From Exiguobacterium sp. Helios (GTDB lineage Bacteria; Bacillota; Bacilli; Exiguobacteriales; Exiguobacteriaceae): a stretch of 64,000 nt of DNA. Positions 34,889-44,250 of this stretch are shown piece by piece (position 1 is the first letter of the stretch; each line of letters starts with the position of its first letter). The notes below the pieces were generated by a model. It was not told where the DNA came from. It did no database searches and was given only the letters and a program-made list of their open reading frames with translations. The position numbers were made by a program, and so were the translations under genes. Location: NCBI RefSeq assembly GCF_014524545.1, contig NZ_CP053557.1, forward strand, positions 1,575,501-1,639,500. The letters run 5' to 3'.

Positions 34889-35255
34889 GTACAAACTCCT
34901 TTCACATTCATTTAATAATGATGTTATCATACCAGTAATTTGGAAAATATAGCTGAGGTGAAGATAGAAAAACAGAAGTTAACAATTAAAAATAAAAATT
35001 CCCAATAATGTTATCTGATTATATAATATGAAGTGTAAATGGAAATTCATTTAGACATTGTTTAGACGGTGAAGAAAGAAAATGAAAATTACATATGAAT
35101 TATATTGTGAATTTGTAAAAATAACGTAGTGATTACTTCAGAAAATAAACGACATGCTCGACAGGAACTGATGGTTTCGGTCAAGAAGCTGAAAACGATT
35201 ATTTCAAAGAAATATACGCGCAATCATACGTTGCTGAAGAGAGGGAGAAAGCAAC
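34889..35255. other. Gap with promoter and possible gene fragment
   Basis: About 370 bases. The left part is AT-rich and should hold the divergent promoters. In the right part a + strand frame of about 35 codons (from a TAA near 35142 to the TAG that overlaps ATG 35256) reads like coding sequence (GTDGFGQEAEND, then KEIYAQSYV) but has no start or RBS. It may be the tail of a lost gene. Confidence 0.35.
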
Positions 35256-35828
35256 ATGCTAGTCGATTACTACAAACAGGTTGATTATTTAAAAGTCAAT
35301 CTACCGAAAGATGAACGTTTTCAGCAGTATGAACATCTCAATATTTATTTTGAATGGGGATTTGCAATCAACCAATCAACTGAAACAGTTGCCAGTGAGG
35401 ATGCAGTGTGGTTACTTGGACAAACGAATACGTTCCCGATTTACATGGTCTTTGATGTGTTTGATTTTTCTATGGAGGAAACGATTGCGGTTCTAACATC
35501 CTTCGACATACCGTATCAGACGTCAAGCAATAACGGAACAGAGCTCGTTGATGGAGGAGAATCTTCACATGAGATCAGCATACGGCTCATCGTTAATCAG
35601 GAAAAAACGTTACGGGAAATGATTCCATTTCTATACGCGTGTGGATGTCACGGTCAGAAAAATTATCTCTATTCCGTAATGACTGATGGAGAGGATGCAT
35701 TATTAGCCACAGAAGATTTTCCGGCAATCGATGTCTCGTACGCCGTCGTTGCGGTCGGACCGGATGGAGAAGGTGTAGATGTCATCGGACCGAGAGAACG
35801 GATCATTCCCCTGTATGGGCAAGTCTGA
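35256..35828 (+). CDS. Hypothetical protein, distant TYW-family member
   Basis: 190 residues, acidic. NTFPIYMVFDVFDFSMEET near 65 and EISIRLIVNQEKTLREMIPF near 110 match the order of the FPLYVHF strand, helix and Tyr/Ile strand in the TYW family, but the C-terminal part diverges. AGAGGGAG precedes the ATG. Probably soluble. Assignment by pattern only. Confidence 0.6.
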   Translation: MLVDYYKQVDYLKVNLPKDERFQQYEHLNIYFEWGFAINQSTETVASEDAVWLLGQTNTFPIYMVFDVFDFSMEETIAVLTSFDIPYQTSSNNGTELVDGGESSHEISIRLIVNQEKTLREMIPFLYACGCHGQKNYLYSVMTDGEDALLATEDFPAIDVSYAVVAVGPDGEGVDVIGPRERIIPLYGQV

Positions 35829-35982
35829 AACAGGTAGATGCAGGACGGATCATGATCCTTGCCAATTTTATTATGATCGACGAAAGGTCAGGTCAAGAAG
35901 ATTGATTGAGGGAATACAGGATTCAAAACAGAAAAATCTCACTTCTAAGAAATAGAGCGAACGTGAAGGAGAGGGCGACAGG

Positions 35983-36516
35983 ATGCAAGTCATTCGAACG
36001 AAAGATGGTCGTGATCATTACTGGATGTATGTTAAGGATGGCCGGACGCTGTACACGTTACAGGGCATCGTCGGAGAGATAATGGAAGAACCGGAAAGTG
36101 AACAGAAATTCTCCCGTTTTTTCAACATGGATGGCTATATCCGGGAGCTGGTGGAGGCAAAGGTTGCAGACGGCTACCGGTTAATCCATGAACAGGACTT
36201 TAAGGAAGTCGTCGTTCAGCTGACCTGCAACGAGGAACAGTATGATGCCGTTTGGAAGAGTCGTACGAAAATCGAGGAAGATCTCGAAGAATTTCTTGGA
36301 GTAACCGGGAACGGTTATTTCTTAGAAGATGACTATGGAGCGGAAGCAATCGAATTCGTCCTCCATGTCCTCGACCCGTCTCATATCGTCGAGGCAGTCG
36401 TTGAATATTTTAAGGAACAATATGACGTAACTCAGATCCGGATGGGTCAAGCAAAAGTTCATTACGGCAGGCACTTGATTGGACTTTATCCTGCAGGAAA
36501 GAACTTTAATCGGTAA
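35983..36516 (+). CDS. WGR-like domain protein, soluble
   Basis: 177 residues. Residues 1-75 (MYVKDGRTLYTLQGIVGE and VEAKVADGYRLI) share the pattern W/Y-x(4)-DGRTLY ... K-x-x-DGY with the N-terminal parts of the proteins at 38271, 48082 and 48698. It resembles a WGR domain, in which a W/Y-G-R strand and a late K-x-GY are the conserved points. Residues 80-177 are a separate domain with no membrane helix, unlike the other three. AAGGAG precedes the ATG. Confidence 0.6.
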   Translation: MQVIRTKDGRDHYWMYVKDGRTLYTLQGIVGEIMEEPESEQKFSRFFNMDGYIRELVEAKVADGYRLIHEQDFKEVVVQLTCNEEQYDAVWKSRTKIEEDLEEFLGVTGNGYFLEDDYGAEAIEFVLHVLDPSHIVEAVVEYFKEQYDVTQIRMGQAKVHYGRHLIGLYPAGKNFNR

Positions 36517-36552
36517 AATTGAGAAGTGACGAATCTAAAGGGAGTAAAAGGC

Positions 36553-37209
36553 ATGAATGAGCTGACAATCTTCGAAATCCCTTTTCAGAAACAAAGTATC
36601 CAGCGGACATTTCAGGAGTATGAGATCAACGTGATTGGTCAAACGCAAACCGTATATGAAGTCATGTGTTATGACCATGCAGTAGACAGCTACATGAGTG
36701 AACTGACAGAAAAAGTGTTATGTGACGTGCTAGTGCGTTATGATCGTTTTCCCTTATACATTACGACCAGTTTTAATGAATTGAGAGAAGATGATCTGCA
36801 TATTCTGGATCGTTTAAAGCTGCGACCACTAAATTGTCACGAACATCCACGATATGAAGACAATCAGCGTCGCACGGATTTTTATTGTTGTATCGAGGTG
36901 TTGAATGCGAATGATTTACATTTCGTGTTAGCCGAGACATTTTTTCGAGCCGCTTGGAGTGAAACGTTTATCATCACATTTACGCGACCCATGTATCAAT
37001 TAAAGATCTCTGGAAAATGGATTTTCAAAGAAGCGGAATATACGCATGTACTCGATGCACGTGATGGGTTGCCGTTCATTCTTACTTCGCATGACGCGCT
37101 TGGTTTCATGTGGTTCGCAAACGGAGATTCTTTCAGGACAGTAGATCAGCTAAATACGATATTACCGGAAAATTATAAGGTGGATCATATGATTGATATA
37201 GAGACGTAA
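36553..37209 (+). CDS. Immunity-like family protein (TYW family), member B
   Basis: 218 residues. Shares with 29844 the DRFPLYITTSFNEL strand, a YCCIEVLNANDLHFVLAETF segment, a KWIFKEAEYTHVLDAR segment and the final LPENYKVDHM. Here TYW is TFF. Soluble. ATG 36553 has GGAG eight bases upstream. Function unknown. Confidence 0.7.
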   Translation: MNELTIFEIPFQKQSIQRTFQEYEINVIGQTQTVYEVMCYDHAVDSYMSELTEKVLCDVLVRYDRFPLYITTSFNELREDDLHILDRLKLRPLNCHEHPRYEDNQRRTDFYCCIEVLNANDLHFVLAETFFRAAWSETFIITFTRPMYQLKISGKWIFKEAEYTHVLDARDGLPFILTSHDALGFMWFANGDSFRTVDQLNTILPENYKVDHMIDIET

Positions 37210-37247
37210 ATGGAAGAAACGAATTTGTACATAAAGGAGTAGTGAAA

Positions 37248-37970
37248 ATGGAACATCAGATCGGATTACCGGGCATTACTGAAGAACGGTTGCAGGAAGT
37301 CGAGGCCGAACTCAGGTTTTCGCTGCCTGCTGAGTTGCGGGCGTACTATAAAAAAGAAAACAAGTTCGAAGCCGGTGAGTGGCAATTTCATCCGATCAAG
37401 GACGAAAAGCATATCAAGCGGACGTGGGAAGACATTGTCCGTGTTAACTCGACAGATGTGGAAGACTATCCGAGTAGTTTCTTCCGAATTGCCACGGACG
37501 GTTCCGGGGATGAGCTTGGTTACTTATTGCCGGATACAAAAACGATTGTTTTGTGGAACCATGAGGAAGAGGAAGTATTTCCGGTCGCCCTGACCCTTAG
37601 AGCATTCATGAAACAAGAACAACAAATTGATGAGAGTGCCATGCGGTCGGAAGACTTTATTCAGACGGTACTCGAGACAGGATCTGTCTACGGATTATCG
37701 AAACTAAAACAGTCGGGTTGGGCCTATTGTCCGTCAAACCAAGATGAATCGGATGTGTTATTGTTCTTCTCGACGGAAGAAGGAGCGCGTGCCTGCCAGA
37801 CAGACGGATGGGAGAACTATCACTTGATTCGCCTCGATCTCGATGTCTTTAGAGACGGCTGGTTGCCGAACATGATTCAGGATGGTTTGTATTGCGGACT
37901 GAACTGGGATGCTAGTCTGCAAGGACTCGAACTGGATCCGGAGAATATTCTGGAGGAACTCGAAGGGTAA
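37248..37970 (+). CDS. SUKH-1 / DUF2750 fusion protein
   Basis: 240 residues. Residues 8-120 are SUKH-1 (RLQEVEAELRFSLPAELRAY, EAGEWQFHPI, GSGDELGYLL). Residues 145-240 match DUF2750: VYGLSKLKQSGWAYCPSNQD, DVLLFFSTEEGA, FRDGWLPNMIQDGLYCGLNW. Both modules are known as separate immunity-type proteins in other bacteria; the fusion suggests a two-headed inhibitor. ATG 37248 is eight bases from GGAG. Acidic, cytosolic. Confidence 0.88.
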   Translation: MEHQIGLPGITEERLQEVEAELRFSLPAELRAYYKKENKFEAGEWQFHPIKDEKHIKRTWEDIVRVNSTDVEDYPSSFFRIATDGSGDELGYLLPDTKTIVLWNHEEEEVFPVALTLRAFMKQEQQIDESAMRSEDFIQTVLETGSVYGLSKLKQSGWAYCPSNQDESDVLLFFSTEEGARACQTDGWENYHLIRLDLDVFRDGWLPNMIQDGLYCGLNWDASLQGLELDPENILEELEG

Positions 37971-37978
37971 CGATAGAG

Positions 37979-38190
37979 TAAGCACCACTTTTCCTCCGGA
38001 CGAGCGGTATACGTTACGGTTTTACCGTTCGAGCGGCGGGGCGACGACGGGATTTGCGATGCTCGGCATCATGAAAGATCAAAAAACTAAAGAACAGCGG
38101 CGCATCTACTGGGAATATCCGTGTAGAGAGGTAAGTGTGAAATGGCGACGGGACGTTGTCATTATTAATGACACCCGCTTAAACATCTAG
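37979..38190 (+). pseudogene. DUF5412 fragment
   Basis: Reading from VSTTFPPDERYTLRFY through SGGATTGFAMLGI, YWEYPCREVSVKWRRD to NDTRLNI, this 70-residue stretch matches the C-terminal part of DUF5412 proteins. The usual N-terminal membrane helix and start codon are missing; the frame runs back into the end of the preceding gene, where only an ATG without RBS (37909) is available. I read it as a 5'-truncated remnant. Confidence 0.65.
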
Positions 38191-38270
38191 ACTGAGGTGT
38201 ATGATTTCAGATTGGATCAACCGGTTTATCCCGCAAAATAGAGTTCCTGAAGGGAAGAGGAAATATCCTG

Positions 38271-38837
38271 ATGATCATACTTAGAAAGCAAATCGGCAGC
38301 TTGATGTATTCCTGGACCATTTATCGCGATGGCCGGGCGGTTCAGGCATCTTTTGGAGCCGATGAACCATGGATGCTGGATGAAGATATTGATGAAAAAA
38401 CAGAAGAACGGTTTACGTTTCGTTTTCAAGCCCGACGTCGCGTGAAGGAACTGATTGCCGAGAAGCAGGCAGACGGGTATCAACAGGAAATCACACCGGA
38501 TCCGCTGCCGAGTCAAGAAGAACAGTTGACGTTTCACAAGAGGGCGACATGGTTTGCATATGTACTTTTCGGAGTGGGATTGATTCCGCTTATAACACCC
38601 TGGTCTTTATCTCCGTACGTGATGGTCATCCTTGCAGTACCCTTCCTCATCATGTCGACGAGCGGAAAAATGCTGCCGTTTTGGGTCAAGTCGATGTGCT
38701 TTATCAGTTATTTCCTGATTAACATCAGTTACAGACAGGTACCGGACATAAAATATCTGGACGCCGGTCTGTTACTCATAACGGGCGTGTTCCTGTGGAG
38801 CTACATGACTAAAAGCAGACAACGTTTTAACGCGTAA
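38271..38837 (+). CDS. WGR-like domain protein with membrane helices
   Basis: 188 residues. Residues 1-80: WTIYRDGRAVQASFG then KELIAEKQADGYQQEI, the same WGR-like pattern as 35983. Residues 95-180: four hydrophobic helices. So a cytosolic N-terminal domain is tied to the membrane. ATG 38271 is preceded by AGGAAATA. One of three copies of this architecture in the window (also 48082, 48698). Confidence 0.65.
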   Translation: MIILRKQIGSLMYSWTIYRDGRAVQASFGADEPWMLDEDIDEKTEERFTFRFQARRRVKELIAEKQADGYQQEITPDPLPSQEEQLTFHKRATWFAYVLFGVGLIPLITPWSLSPYVMVILAVPFLIMSTSGKMLPFWVKSMCFISYFLINISYRQVPDIKYLDAGLLLITGVFLWSYMTKSRQRFNA

Positions 38838-38863
38838 GCTGACAAGGAACAGGAGGGTCAGGT

Positions 38864-39550
38864 ATGCCGACAACATTTTTAAAGCAGTTGTTGCAAGAGG
38901 GTAACCGTTCGGATTTCGCATCATTACGTTCCGCTTATCTTGCGAAACAACAGGGATTGCGAAACGTGTTTTTACAGCAGATGAACAAATTCATAGCGGA
39001 AGCACTCGTATGGGACATTCAGCAACAACGGCAGTTCACGGACTGGTTGCTGACCGCATGTGAACGAGAAGAAGATGTGCATGAACTGCTGATTCATCCC
39101 TTGAATGAGCGGTTATTGAAACCTGTCCTCAAGCAGTGGATGAATGATCTGCCGGAAGACGTACGACCGTATCGGTGGTTTGGGATTTTCTTTTTTGAAG
39201 AAGACAACAGACTTGAATATCTGCAGACGGCGATTGACCGCGGCGGTCGGCAGGAACAACTGGCAATCGAGACGATGATTCGTCATCTGTTGAATTGGCT
39301 TTGGTACGCCTTCCATCATCTCAATGAAGATTTGTATTTAAGTGAGACGGAGGACGATGCGGAGACGCTGCAGGAAACCCGTTTGTTGATTGATCAACTC
39401 GATGATTCCGTTCAAAAGACCGAGTTCATGGAGGAATGGCAGGAACACGTCCGGACGTATGAACTTTGGCTGCGCTTTTTAGAAGAGAAGACGGAAGGGT
39501 TCATGGAGTGGCGGGAGCGACAAGAAAAGCGGGGAGAGGATAAACAATGA
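38864..39550 (+). CDS. Helical hypothetical protein, 228 residues
   Basis: 228 residues, almost entirely helical and acidic, rich in Glu, Gln and Trp (e.g. ALVWDIQQQRQFTDWLL, WFGIFFFEEDNRLEY). AGGAGGG precedes the ATG. Its stop overlaps the next start (ATGA), so it is coupled to the 56-residue gene. No family recognised. Confidence 0.7.
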   Translation: MPTTFLKQLLQEGNRSDFASLRSAYLAKQQGLRNVFLQQMNKFIAEALVWDIQQQRQFTDWLLTACEREEDVHELLIHPLNERLLKPVLKQWMNDLPEDVRPYRWFGIFFFEEDNRLEYLQTAIDRGGRQEQLAIETMIRHLLNWLWYAFHHLNEDLYLSETEDDAETLQETRLLIDQLDDSVQKTEFMEEWQEHVRTYELWLRFLEEKTEGFMEWRERQEKRGEDKQ

Positions 39551-39717
39551 ATACCCCATACGATCGATACAAGAATACGGAACTGTGGAACGTGGTTTCG
39601 GAAGCGATTGACGAATTGGTTGAAAACGATGACTTGGAGGAAAGGACGACCCATGATCATATCGTCGGATACCTCTGTCAAAAAGTATCGTCTAGCCTAA
39701 CAGAGAAGGAAAACTGA
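39547..39717 (+). CDS. Small conserved protein, 56 residues
   Basis: 56 residues, ATG overlapping the preceding stop as ATGA. The pattern KNTELWNVVSEAIDELVEND followed by THDHIVGYLC is shared by a family of tiny proteins I associate with immunity-type clusters in other bacteria. The RBS is GGGGAGAGGA inside the previous gene. Function unknown. The next gene starts 4 bp after its stop. Confidence 0.7.
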   Translation: MNTPYDRYKNTELWNVVSEAIDELVENDDLEERTTHDHIVGYLCQKVSSSLTEKEN

Positions 39718-39721
39718 GGAA

Positions 39722-40198
39722 ATGGGAATCGTGCCGGTAGGAAATCGAAAGATGATGACTCAAGCTATTAAAAAAATTATTGTCCCTGAATTGAGGAAAC
39801 AAGGATTTAAAGGGAGCTATCCACATTTCAGACGGAAACAAGATACCCATCAGGAACTCTTGATGTTTTATATTACAAAGTACAGTGAAAATTTTTATAT
39901 CGAGACAGGAGTCATCCCGTTAATCGGTTATCTTAACTCTGAAGGAGACCTCATTCCTCCAAATAAAGTGACAGTCTTTTCTTTAAAAGGTAATGAACGA
40001 TTTATAGTCGGGTCAGACGTTGTAGCCAATCATGATGGAATGTATTTTTTAATGAAAGGACTATCTTCTGAAGAAGAACACGAACAACTGGCTGAAGAAG
40101 CTTTTACATATCTAAAAACGAGTGAACCTGACTGGATAGCCCGTTGCTCCGAATGGAATAAGAAATTGTATGAATCGTTTGATGAGGAAGACGCGTAA
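39722..40198 (+). CDS. DUF4304 domain protein
   Basis: 158 residues. MTQAIKKIIVPELRKQGFKG then FRRKQDTHQELLMFYITKYS and ENFYIETGVIP match DUF4304, an immunity-type family in toxin-immunity surveys. The start is either ATG 39722 or the ATG pair near 39752; neither has a perfect RBS. Acidic, soluble. Confidence 0.75.
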   Translation: MGIVPVGNRKMMTQAIKKIIVPELRKQGFKGSYPHFRRKQDTHQELLMFYITKYSENFYIETGVIPLIGYLNSEGDLIPPNKVTVFSLKGNERFIVGSDVVANHDGMYFLMKGLSSEEEHEQLAEEAFTYLKTSEPDWIARCSEWNKKLYESFDEEDA

Positions 40199-40266
40199 AA
40201 AGAAAACAGCTATGTTTAATTCTAAGTAGAAAAATCAATTTATTGAATAATGAGGAGTGACATACG

Positions 40267-40791
40267 ATGAAAAAACTAGGTACTTTTCATAATCAACAAG
40301 GCGATATGATCGTTTCGGACCCAGCTTTTCTTGAACCGGATCCGGAATTTAACATCACGATTCCGGTTGCACCTGATTCGACATGGACTGTCTGGTATAA
40401 CGAGGACGACCAGCCGGAAATTAATTTAGTGTACTTGACGATTGATGATCACGCAGATATTGCAGCGGATGACTTTGACATTCTTGAAGGTTATGCAGTG
40501 GTGGATTCCTCACAGCTCGTCGTCATGAATACAGCAGATTACGGAAAACGCGAGGCCATTGATTGGGAGATTCGGAACACGCTTGAGTTCGACGATGAGA
40601 TCGATCCATTTTATGTCGCCATCTCAGATGAGATGATGGAGGAGGAAATCTTTCTGTTTCCGTTTGGCGTTGCCGTCCAGTTGATGGGAGACGGCCACTA
40701 CAAGGTTCGCGTACGACGAGATGCGGATCAGGTCACCGGTATTTTGCTGGTCATCGGGGAACATGAAGATTTTGAAGAGGACTTCGAATAA
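40267..40791 (+). CDS. DUF4241-like protein
   Basis: 174 residues, strongly acidic. VSDPAFLEPDPEFN at 18-31 and the late FGVAVQLMGDGHYKVRVRRD correspond to the DPxY and GDGxYxV marks of the second domain of the SUKH protein at 32829, so it is a stand-alone version of that domain. GAGGAGTG precedes the ATG. Followed by a terminator. Confidence 0.65.
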   Translation: MKKLGTFHNQQGDMIVSDPAFLEPDPEFNITIPVAPDSTWTVWYNEDDQPEINLVYLTIDDHADIAADDFDILEGYAVVDSSQLVVMNTADYGKREAIDWEIRNTLEFDDEIDPFYVAISDEMMEEEIFLFPFGVAVQLMGDGHYKVRVRRDADQVTGILLVIGEHEDFEEDFE

Positions 40792-40812
40792 TTCAATACC
40801 AGCGATTGAAAG

Positions 40813-40866
40813 CATCTCACCTAAACTTGTTGAAGTAGCAATTCAAGTAGAAGGTGAGATGTTTTA
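40813..40866 (+). terminator. Stem-loop terminator
   Basis: Arms 40813-40822 and 40852-40861 pair perfectly (10 bp), with an inner pair ACTTG/CAAGT (40825-40829, 40844-40848), followed by TTTTA. It closes the 38.2-40.8 kb run. Confidence 0.75.
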
Positions 40867-40944
40867 GTATCCATATCCAAAAACTTGATCACAGGATGTT
40901 AAAGAGCATTTAAAAGACGAGCTGATGAAAGGAGGACTATTTCC

Positions 40945-41424
40945 ATGAAGACAACGTATTCCCGGGCAGAGCTTCTAAAAATCGACGACCCGTTTGAATA
41001 TGAATTTGGTCTCCCGTTGAAGATCAACGACCTGCCCTCATCCGTGATGGAAGAGGATATCCCGGACAGTAAAACGAAACTACTTGAGAAGCTGGCGGAA
41101 GGTTACTCCTTAATCATTCAAAAACCGCGGATTCCAAACGAAAAGGTGTTTTCCGCGTTTCAACTGTTGGATGAAAATGAGTTCATGAAACTGTATGCGG
41201 TAAACGAAACGACCTTTACTGAAGCATTGTGGAATCTTTTGTATGAGAGTGAATACAATCTTCACTGGTCATTCTTTTTACTAAAAGAGATGAAAGGTGT
41301 CGTTTTCGAATTGCCCTATACGGGTGGAGGGACTCGTTCTCTGACTCTCTCAGGTTTGAACGCAAATACCCTGATTCATCTACGGCTTGAAGTAGACGAG
41401 AGCGTGACCTGTCGGTGGGATTAA
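40945..41424 (+). CDS. Hypothetical acidic protein, 159 residues
   Basis: 159 residues, soluble and acidic. EYEFGLPLKINDLPSSVMEE near the start and a Gly-rich YTGGGTRSLTLSGLNANTL near the end are visible, but I recognise no family. AAGGAGGA precedes the ATG. It has the size and charge of its neighbours. Confidence 0.6.
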   Translation: MKTTYSRAELLKIDDPFEYEFGLPLKINDLPSSVMEEDIPDSKTKLLEKLAEGYSLIIQKPRIPNEKVFSAFQLLDENEFMKLYAVNETTFTEALWNLLYESEYNLHWSFFLLKEMKGVVFELPYTGGGTRSLTLSGLNANTLIHLRLEVDESVTCRWD

Positions 41425-41566
41425 ATAGATGGAAAAATCACAACGATCATCCAAGGAAGAACTTAACGGTATGACCTGAGTAGTCGAACGATGCGATTGG
41501 TGAATGGGGTTTTGGATTTGCAACGTACTAAGGAATGAGGTAAGCCAAGGTTTAGGAGGAGCAAAA

Positions 41567-42337
41567 GTGGAATTTCAGAGTGGTGAATGGGTTGATGTCT
41601 ACCGGGAGCTGTTACCGCATGACGATTGGCAAGAGCTCGTCCGAATTCAAGTGACTCAGCATAGCTATCCTTTTGAAGTCAAGTTGTTGGAACATCCGGT
41701 GAAACAGAACCGCAATACTTATGATTTATCGGACTGGACGGTCTTATCGCATGTCATTATGACAGAAACGTCGCAACTAAAGACATTTCTAGATCGACTC
41801 GAAATCGAACAGATAGGGATGTCAGCCGAGCCGAAGACGATTCTCAGCATTCGGAAACACGGGCAGGAAATCGTTCGCGTTACTAACGATAGTGTCTCGA
41901 TGTATGGTGTCTTCTATGAGGAACTAAGCGAGTCGGGTACGGAGTACGAAAACTTTTTTGATGCTGTCTTACCGTATGCGACGTTCCCGGTTGAGGTCGT
42001 CTTTTGCGGCCGTGGCGTTTTAAATGATGAGGACTCGATCCATGCGATGACATTAACCGATATGAATTGGCAAGCGGTCTTCGAAGATCGTTTGTTGCAT
42101 TTGCTGAACCGAAAAGAAATCACTTCTGGATTCCTGCCAACGAATTACTCAGAGCCCTCTCGACGAACGCTCGAGAACTTCATGACAGAGTTCATGTTGT
42201 GCATGCCGTATAACTTCATTGTGACACGTGATGCAAATGGACGGTTTGGTATGTTCGATCATTTTTGTACCAATGAAAAGATTGCGCATTTTGGAAGTAT
42301 AGATGATGAAGAGACAAATCCAGGTCAACACAGATAA
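41567..42337 (+). CDS. Hypothetical protein with two similar halves
   Basis: 256 residues. A YPFEVKLLEHP strand near 35 and a FPVEVVFCGRG strand near 145 look like two copies of the FPxYVxF strand of the TYW family. The GTG start at 41567 is preceded by TAGGAGGAG; further upstream in-frame codons lack an RBS. Acidic, soluble. No known family. Confidence 0.55.
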   Translation: MEFQSGEWVDVYRELLPHDDWQELVRIQVTQHSYPFEVKLLEHPVKQNRNTYDLSDWTVLSHVIMTETSQLKTFLDRLEIEQIGMSAEPKTILSIRKHGQEIVRVTNDSVSMYGVFYEELSESGTEYENFFDAVLPYATFPVEVVFCGRGVLNDEDSIHAMTLTDMNWQAVFEDRLLHLLNRKEITSGFLPTNYSEPSRRTLENFMTEFMLCMPYNFIVTRDANGRFGMFDHFCTNEKIAHFGSIDDEETNPGQHR

Positions 42338-42360
42338 AAAAGAAGAAGGAGGAAAAAGCG

Positions 42361-42795
42361 ATGAGCTTAGCTTCGTATATTTGTATGGATAGGCAGATAC
42401 CTGATAAGTATCTAGATTTGGATGACGAAGATGAAACACTTCCATTTTATATAGGGCGGTGTTTTGCAGATGAAAATTGTCTATACAATGTTAAAACTTC
42501 ACAGTTTCATAAATGGTATGTGTATGAGATTTCAAGTCACTGGGGCATCGAAATCGTAGAACCTTTCGATTCCGTTGTTTCAGTGAAGTCAAAAGAAAAA
42601 TTGCATTATTTATTTACGCTCATGAACGAGTTCTTAGACGAGGGGGAATCCTTTGAACTATATACATGTTGGCTTGGAGAAGAGTCCTATCCAAAAGAAA
42701 AAAGTATGACAGTCTCTTTAGAACTTGAACAGCTGGAGGATATTCAGATTCCTGAAAGAACTCATATCTTAATCACAAAAACTCGTGGGAACTAA
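42361..42795 (+). CDS. Hypothetical acidic protein, 144 residues
   Basis: 144 residues, acidic, soluble. LYNVKTSQFHKWYVYEISSH near 45 is aromatic-rich. AAGGAGGA precedes the ATG. 23 bp after the previous gene, likely the same transcript. No family recognised. Confidence 0.6.
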   Translation: MSLASYICMDRQIPDKYLDLDDEDETLPFYIGRCFADENCLYNVKTSQFHKWYVYEISSHWGIEIVEPFDSVVSVKSKEKLHYLFTLMNEFLDEGESFELYTCWLGEESYPKEKSMTVSLELEQLEDIQIPERTHILITKTRGN

Positions 42796-42997
42796 AACTG
42801 CTGATTAACAGAGATGATGATTCAAGTGATTCGCTTTCCCGTAAAGACGATGTTTGTAATGGGATGGGATGGATTGTCTCATCGTAGCTACTTCTTAAAC
42901 GAAATAGATATGTCTCACTGTCAAACATAAGTGAAATTTATAGATGTAGTCCCCATCACCGTTTAGCAAACAATCCAGCGAAAGTTAGAGAAGCAAC

Positions 42998-43615
42998 ATG
43001 CAAATCTATATCGAAGAAAAACCGGATCACGCGAAAACGATCAAAGAGTACCATATAGTGATGAAAGGACAGGACCGATTGAAAACCATTTTTTCAGTCG
43101 AGTATTATAACGAGGACTCGAATGAAGATGAAATCATCACGGATGAGGAAGTTTTAACGCAATTATTCACGCGTTTGAATCGTTTTCCCGTCTATCTATC
43201 CTTTGGGTTGCATGAACTGACTGATTCAGGAATAGAAGATGTGATATCTACGGTTAAGCAAAGAAAGTTACTTTATACGCAGACTTCGATTAATAAACGT
43301 GAGACTTATATGATGATTGAAGTAAATCAACCAGAAGACTTGCTTCAAGTGCTAGAGAAGTCACTTTCATTGGCTAGTTACAATGGCTACTATTTGATTT
43401 CTTTGACGAAGCTATTGAAATTTGAAACGCGGAGTACAAGACGGTGGTTCGTCAAAAAAGAAAGACTCGTACCAGTGGTCGATATGACGGAACCGACGAC
43501 GTTTTTGAAAATCGGATTTGATTTCGAGAATGTCCTGATCTTCTCAAACGAAGCATGGTTCGATGCATTAGAAAAGATAGAAGCATTCTTTCCTGAAGAT
43601 GAAATCGAACAGTAG
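42998..43615 (+). CDS. Immunity-like family protein (TYW family), member C
   Basis: 205 residues, acidic. It opens with MQIYIEEKPDHAKTIKEYH, contains RFPVYLSFGLHEL near 65 and WFVKKERLVPVVDMTEP near 150, and ends PEDEIEQ. Same length as member E (44251). Only a weak RBS (AGAGAAG) precedes the ATG. It is the first of three adjacent paralogues. Confidence 0.7.
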   Translation: MQIYIEEKPDHAKTIKEYHIVMKGQDRLKTIFSVEYYNEDSNEDEIITDEEVLTQLFTRLNRFPVYLSFGLHELTDSGIEDVISTVKQRKLLYTQTSINKRETYMMIEVNQPEDLLQVLEKSLSLASYNGYYLISLTKLLKFETRSTRRWFVKKERLVPVVDMTEPTTFLKIGFDFENVLIFSNEAWFDALEKIEAFFPEDEIEQ

Positions 43616-43650
43616 GCAGATGGATTGATTGAGAAAGAGGAGGAAAAATC

Positions 43651-44157
43651 ATGCTGAATGTCTATTTTGAGAAACATATAGATCACACAAAAGTCATCAA
43701 AGACAGATACTTGTACATCGATCAACCAGAGCGTATCGACTTCATCTATTCGATGGACGGTATTCCGGATGAGGAGGTCGAACCGTTTTTTCAAAAGAAC
43801 AACTTATCGTATACAAAGTTTCGACCAAACAAGCACCCTTATTATAGCGTTCAAGTGAATCATGCTAGAGAGCTTGAGCTTTTGCTAGACGAGACCTATT
43901 GGTATGCGGCTGCGAACGATTTTTACTTCCTATCCTTTACGCATCTCCTGACGTTTGAGCAGAGAATGATAAAAGAGTGGTTTTTCAAAAAAGAACGCAT
44001 CGTTCCTGTCATTCATACAACGGAAGAGATGTCCTTCATCACGATCGCTCATGATTTCTCGGGTTATTACCTATTTACGAATGAAGACTGCTTTGATACC
44101 GAGGAAAAGGTAAAATCGGTCTTTCCTGACGACGGTACCATTGAATTCTATATCTGA
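43651..44157 (+). CDS. TYW family, member D, internally deleted
   Basis: 168 residues. It matches member E at both ends (DHTKVIKDRYL; DETYWYAAANDFYFLSFTHL; EEMSFITIAHDF) but lacks about 36 residues after SMDGIPDEE, the part that holds the FPVFLTF strand in the paralogues. The frame is kept. In member E the missing stretch is flanked by GATGAG copies, which suggests deletion between short repeats. RBS AAGAGGAGG is strong. May be partly functional or decaying. Confidence 0.7.
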   Translation: MLNVYFEKHIDHTKVIKDRYLYIDQPERIDFIYSMDGIPDEEVEPFFQKNNLSYTKFRPNKHPYYSVQVNHARELELLLDETYWYAAANDFYFLSFTHLLTFEQRMIKEWFFKKERIVPVIHTTEEMSFITIAHDFSGYYLFTNEDCFDTEEKVKSVFPDDGTIEFYI

Positions 44158-44250
44158 AAAAGTAGCAACTGTATTCATAATTAGACCATGATTCATAGGG
44201 AAGTTTCGTTTAGTGAATGTGGCACAAGTAGGATACGTGGAGGGAGACTT

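Noticed and set aside
42814-42930. 38-codon + strand ORF (MMIQVIRFPV start)
   Set aside because: No convincing RBS and no recognisable pattern; left as part of the gap before 42998.
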